A stretch of DNA of 64,000 nt. Origin: Clavulina sp. PMI_390. Lineage: Eukaryota; Basidiomycota; Agaricomycetes; Cantharellales; Hydnaceae. The stretch lies in NCBI GenBank assembly GCA_015039315.1, contig WIDE01000001.1:705282-769281 (forward strand). Direction: 5' to 3'. Below are positions 56,674 to 64,000 of this stretch, piece by piece. A program made the translations under genes and the position numbers. Positions within the stretch are counted from its first letter, which is position 1; each line of letters opens with the position of its first letter. A model generated the notes under the pieces. It did not search any database, was not told where the DNA came from, and saw nothing but the letters and a program-made list of their open reading frames with translations.

Positions 56674-57914
56674 CCTCATCATCCCCTTAATCATCAATCA
56701 ATACTTCCCTCCCCCCCATCACACTAGTTATCCCTACTTCGTACTTTTTCTTTTCGGGGCATATCGTGATAAAAATTTACCCTTTCGATCATTATTACTG
56801 TATTTTTTTGCGCTTTTATTACTACTACCACTACTTTTTTCGTTGTTCCTGTCAATATCACTACAGGTATCATTTGTACACCGTCGCCGCCGGCGAGCAT
56901 TATACACCCATGGTTAAAGACTTGCTCAAGTGATACGAACGTGAGGATTATTGGATTTTTAGGAGATCAGCGCGTCTGAGTTCCCAAAACGTCCAGGATT
57001 AACGAAAGATCTTGGCGGCGAGGTTATATTTATATATCACACTGTCACCCAGCGCACACAGTCATCTCAGAACCGTTTCGGAGCTCAACCCGAGTGATAT
57101 TGTGTATATGAACCTTTGCGGATGTTCCTGGATTCGTAGGTTGTTACTGTAGCTCTGCGAGCGAGCTACAGCGCAGTACTACAGCGAGCCACGGCGATCA
57201 AGGGTATAAGCGAAATAGACCTGCCACGGTTGATCAGCTTGATAACGGCGGGTTGTGCGGGGTAAGTGCTTGGCATCGAACGGTGCTGGGCCTCTTGGGG
57301 GGCGGAAGCAGATTGAGCCATTCATATTTTCCTTTCTGAGAAACGAACGAGCCGAGACCGCTGTCAAGGTGGAGCAGAGTTGTATGAGCACGATGGGGAT
57401 CAACCCCAGGGTGAAATTACCGAGGGATGAAGGACAGCAATCTCGGCGCTTTTGTCCATTTGTTTTGTTTGGTCGTTCACGTTGTTTGGTCCGAGGCCGC
57501 AATGTCTCCTGTGCTTGTCGCCGCTAAGTGTCCGCACGGCGACGCCAAGGCAACCGAAACACAATGCTCGAGGCCGACTTAAGAGCGCGTGCACGTGTAA
57601 CCGTGTATGCCAACGGTTTCAGGAGCTAGGGTATTCGTGTGAAATGGAATAGAAGCAGCATCGATCTCACTCGGTTGTGTTGGCTCCTCCTATTGTTAGG
57701 CTATTGTGCAATTCGATGGAGCTTTTGTCCGCATTGTCCCCCCTACCCTCGCCCCGCGTCGTCCGTTTGACTCCGCTGTCGTCTCACTCACTTTCTCTCT
57801 TTGTTTCTGTCCTTTACCCTTTCACTTCCTCTGCTTCCTCCTCCATCGGTATCTTTCCATTTCGCGCGCACAGGTCTACATTCTTTCATCGCTGACGACG
57901 TCGACAAGTTGTCG
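56674..57914. other. Intergenic region between the two membrane protein genes
   Basis: AT-rich 3' end (56690-56870), then a stretch with a strong hairpin (57147-57171) and a CT-rich tract before ATG 57915. The 107-codon minus frame at 57179-57502 has a hydrophobic run (LGLIPIVLIQLC) but no further support, and is not called. Confidence 0.4.
57147..57171. repeat. Perfect 9-bp inverted repeat (hairpin)
   Basis: CTGTAGCTC at 57147-57155 and GAGCTACAG at 57163-57171 flank a 7-base loop. Nearby CTACAGCG/CAGTACTACAGCGAG repeats the arm. It lies in the 3' flank of the left membrane protein gene. Confidence 0.6.
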
Positions 57915-60517
57915 ATGCGCACAACGATCCCAATGACTCTCTCGCGTTTCGTCGGGCTCTCATGCCTGCTCAGTGTCGCCCGCGCTTTGACCCTCAACTG
58001 GCCTGCCACCGTCACATTCAATGCTCCTGCTACAATCGTTTGGGCTGGTCAAGTGAGTGTGCAATCTTTTTGGCTTGGTCCCTTTGCATTGGGACGCACT
58101 TTCTGACTCGAGCTTGCCTCAGCAACCCTTCTTCTTTGCAGTGTATACCGTTGACAACTCTACTGGAGTTGAGACACAAGTGTTCCAGCTCCTCCAGACG
58201 AATGCTACTACCACCCAATGGTATGTCCTTCTGTCGATGAAACTTGGGTGGCTGGTTGCTGTCGATCGACTCGCCAACTTACCACCTCATTGTTATTTTT
58301 AGGGATGCCACTGTGCCCGTTGATACCACCGTTCTGTTTTATGTCTCTGATAACACCGGGAAATTTGTTTCCTCCACTCCTGTTGTTGTTGCTGTAGGTC
58401 CCAGTCCAGATAATATATCGCTCACTGCGCTGACTTGTGTATGATCTTTCTCTATAGCCTGCTGGTGGCTTTACTTCAAGGTCAGTGTTTCTAAGACTCG
58501 CACCACCTGTCTTCTTGCTCATACGGTGTCTTGTCGGGAATGATTAGTTCTACTGGCCAAATCTCCGCGACGGCGGGCACGTCTACCACCGCTCCTCCTT
58601 CCTCGTCTACAGTTTCTACAACAACATTTACCTCCGCTTCTGTGAGTATGTGTGTATCCAAGAATTGTTCATGTTTCACTCATCTATTTCCTTTGTAACC
58701 TTCTACAGACGTCGTCGGGCGGATATGTCCAGCCATCGATGTCGCAGGATCACACTATCCCTGTTATTGTTGGTGTAATCTGCAGCATTGTCGGGCTAGT
58801 GATTATTGCAGTTGCGATCCGCTTCTTCCTCAAGCGTCGCAGGAGGCTGCAAATCCAAGCCGCGAGCGCTGCAAGCCGAATGCGTTACTGGCCCACTAGC
58901 GATAGCAAGCCAGCTGCTGCGCCAGCTCCTACATACGATGTCGAAAAGAGTGCTGGCTTTGGGAAAGTGCAGTTCGCTCTGCCGAAAGAGCAGGATGCAC
59001 CGAGGCGCTCGAGCTCTGGGTCGTCTTCTCAACCATCTGACCGCGCATCTGCTTCTTCAGAGGATCAGTTGATGGCCAATAGCAAGAACGTCCCATCCTC
59101 TGCTCTTGCTCCTCCCGCAGCAGCGGTGCTTTCCCCTCCGCGCACTTCGCCCATGCTTCCTCCTGCTTCGCTTCCTAATCCGTTTTCGGATGCAAATCGT
59201 GCCATGCCACCACCAGCTCAAGAGGTTGAGGGTAGCAGCATAATTCGTGGCCATCACAACGGGACAATGCGCTCGGAAGCTTCGCGTGAGACCGTCCTAG
59301 CAAATGCACGAGCGAGCTCGATCTTTATGCCTCTAAACGATGAAGCGGAAGAGTCGTATGAAGACGTCGACCTGAACGCGCCTCCAATACCTTCAACTTC
59401 AAGGGTCGGACCAACTGCTCCTACGACATCGACTGCCCCCAGTGCATTCGCATACCCACCAACGAGCTGGAAGTCAACTTTCCCGCCACCTGTCCCCTCC
59501 ATTCCATCTGATAGCGACTTGCAGGCATTCCCGAGCACGGTTACTCGTTCTCGGGAAGGCTCACTAGGGATGCCAGCCTCTCCCTCGCCGTTCGACGATG
59601 TCGTCTTTGACTTGGGCGCACTTCCTAGCACCAGCGTTGGGGCAAACGGTCTGGGGCGAAGCACGAGCACAAAAACCACGCATGGCGTGCGTAAGCATGC
59701 TGGGGCTCCACGAGAACGCACTGGATCGAATGCTAGTCGTGTTCCTGCTTCCGCTCCCGCTGCTACTACCACAGGCGCTGGATATGGGCTGAGAAGCCCT
59801 CCGGCAGACTTCCCACGTGACGCGGACGAAGATGACGATTTTGACCTGGAATCACGGCGCCCAAGTGCCTTTGAGCACACACGAATGTCGACAGTGAGCA
59901 CGGGCGCGTGGTCGTCTGTCACTGGCACGAGCTTTGCTTCGTCGCAGATGACAACACCCCCTCCTGTCCCACCCGTACCACCTCTAAACATCGCCAAGTT
60001 GCAAGGGCTCAAAGGGGGCCTGCAGCCTCCGACGGCTCCTGCTCCTGCTCCTGCACAGGCTGCGTCTGGAACAGCAGCCACTCCTACCCGGAAATCGATC
60101 ATCCCCTCACCTTCCACTTCCTTCCTCAACCTCTCAATCAATACGGACGTTAATCCCTCAACATCTGAATCTAGCGCTTCTTCTTACCCTGTAACTTCCT
60201 TGTTGCAAGACTCCCCCATTCTCCCACTCACAGGCCAAAGCGACGGCGAGTTTGTGCGGCACATGATGGGCGGGATGTTCTCCTCGACGGAGAACGATGG
60301 CTCGACCACAGGGAACCGCACGCCCTTTACCGCCTCGTCTCGGCTGAACTTTGGAGATGGTACTCTGTTCATGGCTGGCATGATGGTCCCTGAGCTGCCT
60401 AGTGCAGCCGAGAACCAGAAGACGCCTTTGGGCTCACGTAAGGAGAAGAGCAGCGGCACGAGGTCTGCTTCCCCGCCAAATGCGCAGCGTTCGGGCAAAG
60501 GAAACAACTGGATCTAA
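57915..60517 (+). CDS. Single-pass cell-surface protein: secreted N-terminus, Ser/Thr stalk, membrane helix, long tail
   Basis: ATG 57915 gives MRTTIPMTLSRFVGLSCLLSVARA, a signal peptide. The extracellular part LTLNWPATVTFNAPATIVWAG, QPFFFAVYTVDNSTGVETQVFQLLQTNATTTQW and TTVLFYVSDNTGKFVSSTPVVVAV looks like one small beta-sandwich with N-glycosylation sites. A Ser/Thr stalk (SATAGTSTTAPPSSSTVSTTTF) follows, then a membrane helix (TIPVIVGVICSIVGLVIIAVAIRFFL, about 58758-58835), basic KRRRRLQ, and a disordered tail of about 560 residues rich in Ser, Pro and Ala. The tail has many P-x-x-P and P-P-x-x-P motifs (PPPVPPVPPL) that could bind SH3 domains. It ends GKGNNWI. Five exons. Basidiomycetes have many such proteins of unknown role; a wall-stress sensor is a guess. 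Confidence 0.78.
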
Positions 60518-61455
60518 AATCTAACCAGAGCTATATCGCTGAGTGACATTGCTCGATGGACCCCGTCGCAAAAGCCAATGCGAGTTAACCCTTCTTGACA
60601 TGATTGTTATGCTATCTTGTCGTCTTTGCGGAGTGCTTGCATTCCGCATTTTATGTGCTGTGGATACCCTTCGTCTCTCTCTCTCTATCACCATGGTCAT
60701 TTTTCTTTGCCCCCAACCTGACGTCCTTCATTCATCGTTTATCCCCAGCCTCTCACTCATGAGCAGCCATAATCACATTTTCTCTGTCTCTGCCTCTCTT
60801 GCATTCGGTCATGTCTTCCAGTGCCACCTACATTCCCTTGCCTTCCTCTCGCATCGTGTTCAGGAAATTTCTCTCCCTTCTCACATGGACACACTTTCTC
60901 GCTATTTGTCTCCAGCATTTCCACCACTGTAGCTTTATATCTTCCATCTATTATCTTGTCTCTCCCTACTCTCGCAATGAAAATGTAGCTTTTACTTTGA
61001 ACTGTTCGTGGTGGAAAAGGATATTTCCCGACGCCGTGGCGAGTCGACATTTTCATTCATTGAACAGGGCGCATGATGATATTGTCTAGACTACAACGGG
61101 GAGAAGGCCCATACGGTTCTGTCGACGTGTATGGTAGTTTCCTCGGATAATAACTTTATAGTGAACGTCGTCCTCGTGAACAGGTGGTGATGGATTGTCT
61201 CTCATTGTCAAGTTGAGTACGCTTGGCGCTTAGGTGTGGTTACGTGAGAACTTCAGACGTGGCACGCTATTGACGTGGAACTCGAAATCCATAAATTCCC
61301 TGCTCCCACCTTCTGTCATCCGTTCACTTACCTTTCTCCCCCTTCATACCTTTGACACCCTACGCTGCAGTCTAGTACCTAACTAGTACTACACTCCATC
61401 CTCACTCTCCCTCCCTAATCCGTTTCTCTCTCGTCTATACCGTTTCTGTTGCAAA
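60518..61455. other. Intergenic region upstream of calnexin
   Basis: Left part: 3' flank of the membrane protein gene with a CTCTCTCTCT run near 60675. Right part: calnexin promoter, described separately. No supported gene is seen between them. Confidence 0.4.
61240..61280 (+). promoter_or_regulatory. Cluster of ACGTG elements, candidate unfolded-protein-response sites
   Basis: Three ACGTG cores in 40 bp, about 180-215 bp upstream of the calnexin start: TACGTGAG (61241), AGACGTGGCACG (61255) and TGACGTGGAA (61271). TACGTG and TGACGTGG are the cores bound by Hac1/XBP1-type bZIP factors. Calnexin is a standard target of that response, so regulation by Hac1/Cib1 is a reasonable inference. Confidence 0.55.
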
Positions 61456-63775
61456 ATGCGTTCGACACCAAAGTCCACAACTCTGCTCGCTTTCGCCGCC
61501 TTGGGCAGCGTTGCAGTCAGTGCTACTGACTCTGCTCCCCGCCCTGCTTTCACTGTGAGTGTATTCTCCACTGCGCGCATATTTTGGTCGCAAAAGTTCG
61601 GGCGCGTTTACCACGTCACGCCGCCGCGCCAACGCGAAACTTTCAAAATTTGTTTCTGACGGTCTCTCTTTCTCCTTTTTCCCGCTCTTGCTTGCTGCGG
61701 ATATGTGCGTTTCAAAAATAATATAGTCTACCAGCATCCAGGCGCCGTTTGTCGAGCAATTCACAGACGACTGGACCGAGCGCTGGACTCCTTCCGAGGC
61801 CACCAAGAAGACTCCCGTCGGTGGTGAGACCTTCTCTTACGTTGGCAAGTGGTCCGTTGAGGAGCCCGCTGCTGCTCTCATCGAGGGTGACAGGGGTCTC
61901 GTCGCGAAGACCAAGGCGGCACACCACGCCATTTCTGCTGCGTTCGACAAGGTGCTCAACCCCAAGGGCAAGACCCTCGTTGTGCAATACGAGGCCAAGT
62001 TCCAGAAGGGTGGCAACTGCGGTGGTGGCTACATCAAGCTGCTCGAGCCCGGCTTTGAGAAGGAGGGCCAGGACTACAACGACAAGACCCCCTGGACAAT
62101 CATGTTCGGTCCGGACATGACCTGCCCTGGTTCCAAGGTTCGTAACTTTTTTGTTCTCTTTTGGGTGGAGAAGTCAGAGAGCGTGTGTGCTGACGCTGGC
62201 TATCCAGGTTCACTTCATCTTCCGCCACGAGAACCCCATCAACCACGAGGTTGAGGAGAAGCACCTCAGTGCTCCGTTGACTCCCTTCATCGACGACCAG
62301 ACCAAGCTCTACACTCTCATTGTCGAGCCTGACAACTCGTACCAGATCCTCGTCGATGAGGAGGAGATTGGCTCCGGCAGCCTGCTTGAGAACTTCACTC
62401 CTGCTGTCAACCCTCCCACCGAGATTGGTACATTTTTCTCTTCGCCAATTTTGATTTTGCAGTTTTTTCTAACTTGCAAATGACTAGATGATCCCGAAGA
62501 CACCAAGCCCGCTACCTGGGTTGATGCTGCCGAGATTGTTGACCCCGAGGCCAGCAAGGTGAGCCTGGCGGTGATCTGGTTTATGAGTCCAGGCGCTGAT
62601 GGTTTTTTTTTAAAAAAAAAAATTAGCCCGCTGACTGGGACGAGGATGCTCCCTACTCCATCCCTGACGAGGATGTACGTTTCTATCTATTTCTGGATTT
62701 TTTCCTGCAGGCGCTGATTCTATTCTTGTCGTAATAGGCCGAGAAGCCTGAGGGTTGGTTGGATGACGAGCCCACAACCGTCGCTGACCCCGACGCCGAG
62801 AAGCCCGAGGAGTGGGACGATGAGGAGGACGGAGACTGGATTGCCCCCGTCATCTCGAACCCCAAGTGCGAGGAGGCTCCTGGTTGCGGTGAATGGGTCC
62901 GCCCCACCAAGGCCAACCCCGATTACAAGGGCAAGTGGTCCGCTCCCATGATCCCCAACCCCGAGTACAAGGGTGTCTGGGCTCCTCGCAAGATTGCCAA
63001 CCCCAACTACTTCGTTGACGAGAGCCCCTCTGACTTCCGCCCCATTGCTGGTGTCGGTTTCGAGATCTGGTCTATGACTGAGGACATCCTGTTCGACAAC
63101 ATCTACGTCGGTCACTCCAAGGAGGATGCCAAGGCCCTCGCTGCCGAGTCGTTCGTCATCAAGCACGCTCTCGAGAAGACCATCAAGGAGGCTGAGAAGC
63201 CTGCTGATGACGCTACCACTGCTCCGTCGAGCGGCAAGACCTTCGCCGAGGACCCCATCGAGTGGCTCCGTGCCCAGGCCTTTGAGTTCATCGCGCTCGC
63301 CCAGGCTGATCCCGTTGGTGCCTTCAAGGCCAAGCCCGAGACTGGTGCCGTTCTCGTTGCCGTCCTGCTTACCTTCTTCGGCTCTGTTGGTGCTCTCTTT
63401 GGCCTGGTTGGTGGTTCGTCAAGCAAGAAGCCCGTCAAGGTGAGCTTTTTTCACTCTAATCTGAGAATCTTTTATTCGCCTCCCCTGGCTCCACGACGGT
63501 CAGGTTATCGCGTGGCCTGGTATATTTTTTTTTGTTTCCCGTTGCCACTCCACTTGATTGTGGCTGGCATTTTCACTTTGTCGTCATCGCCTCCCCCTCT
63601 TTCCTCTTTTTGTGTTGCCTTGTCGTCACATCTCATAACCTGATTTACTTACGTCGTTTTGGTACGTTTCTAGACTACCAAGAAGTCGGAGCCCGCCGCA
63701 AAATCCACTGCTGCAGCACCCTCAGCAACAACTACCGCCACCCAGGAGAAGGAGGGTGCGACAAAGCGGAAGTAA
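61456..63775 (+). CDS. Calnexin, ER membrane lectin chaperone
   Basis: Binds monoglucosylated N-glycans on folding glycoproteins in the ER. ATG 61456 gives MRSTPKSTTLLAFAALGSVAVSA (signal peptide). The lectin domain starts PFVEQFTDDWTERWTPSEATKK and includes VVQYEAKFQKGGNCGGGYIKLL (with the CGGGY disulfide and glycan site, about 61990-62040), TPWTIMFGPDMTCPG and HFIFRHENPI. The P-domain arm has repeats of both types: PADWDEDAPYSIPDED, AEKPEGWLDDEP and AEKPEEWDDEEDGDW (type 1), then GEWVRPTKANPDYKGKWSAP and NPEYKGVWAPRKIANPNY (type 2). The membrane helix is GAVLVAVLLTFFGSVGALFGLV (about 63345-63410). A Lys-rich cytosolic tail follows, ending EKEGATKRK. Six short introns. Complete and standard in length. 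Confidence 0.96.
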
Positions 63776-64000
63776 GGCGACCCTTTGCTTTGCTCGTTGC
63801 TGCGGAGCTGTGGGCCCTTTTTCGTTCGTAGTTGTTGATACCTGGGACTGTCTATTTTACTTCTTGTCTATGCTCGGGAAGGGTGTGTGTGTGGGCCTGG
63901 GCCGTTTTGTTGTTGTTGAGATATGGGCTTATACGTAGGCATCGCTATCCTCTGATGTTCCCCTCCAGTTGAATCGAGTCGTCGTCCATACATCAGCCCA

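Noticed and set aside
59254..60141. 295-codon minus-strand frame
   Set aside because: Antisense shadow of the Ser/Pro-rich tail of the membrane protein; composition mirrors that coding strand.

Overview
The window is nuclear DNA of a filamentous fungus, most likely an agaricomycete basidiomycete (Rhizoctonia-like is a reasonable guess, not shown). The grounds are genes cut by many short introns (55-64 nt for most I could place, with GTAAGT/GTACGT-type donors), dense genes on both strands with short shared promoters, a Dnmt1-type cytosine methyltransferase with BAH domains, a Hog1-type MAP kinase, a Syo1 import chaperone and a fungal Zn2Cys6 regulator. I recognised no rRNA, tRNA, CRISPR array or complete transposon.

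Layout. 1-11 kb: 3' part of a DNA methyltransferase, a small coiled-coil protein, casein kinase 2 beta, a DUF3074/START-like protein, HOG1, and an unrecognised two-exon gene. 11.6-26.5 kb: a Ubp2-type deubiquitinase head to head with mitochondrial NADH-cytochrome b5 reductase, a Ccc1-type vacuolar iron transporter, an Rrt8/EI24-like membrane protein and an ABC exporter. 27-33.6 kb: a second DUF3074 protein, a gene-poor stretch, a secreted lytic-transglycosylase-like protein and a ZIP metal transporter. 34.4-49 kb: an accessory, decaying region with a broken Zn2Cys6 factor, two fragments of a related gene, and two copies of a secreted beta-propeller gene in inverted orientation. The left copy has an internal stop and the right is intact; between them lie an MFS monocarboxylate-type transporter and PEX13. 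49-64 kb: prefoldin 1 and SYO1 (divergent), two single-pass membrane proteins with long cytoplasmic tails, and calnexin.

Most genes are unrelated housekeeping functions: proteostasis (UBP2, PFD1, SYO1, CNX1), signalling (HOG1, CK2 beta), metal and solute transport (CCC1, ZIP, MFS, ABC), peroxisome import (PEX13) and epigenetics (DNMT). I see no biosynthetic cluster. The most unusual items are a GC-AG intron that splits the catalytic cysteine codon of the methyltransferase, a fungal secreted protein carrying all three motifs of bacterial-type lytic transglycosylases, the inverted beta-propeller duplication with one dying copy, and the multiply broken regulator with its relics. Splice sites were placed by eye from reading-frame continuity and family motifs. 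Gene ends are more reliable than internal exon borders.
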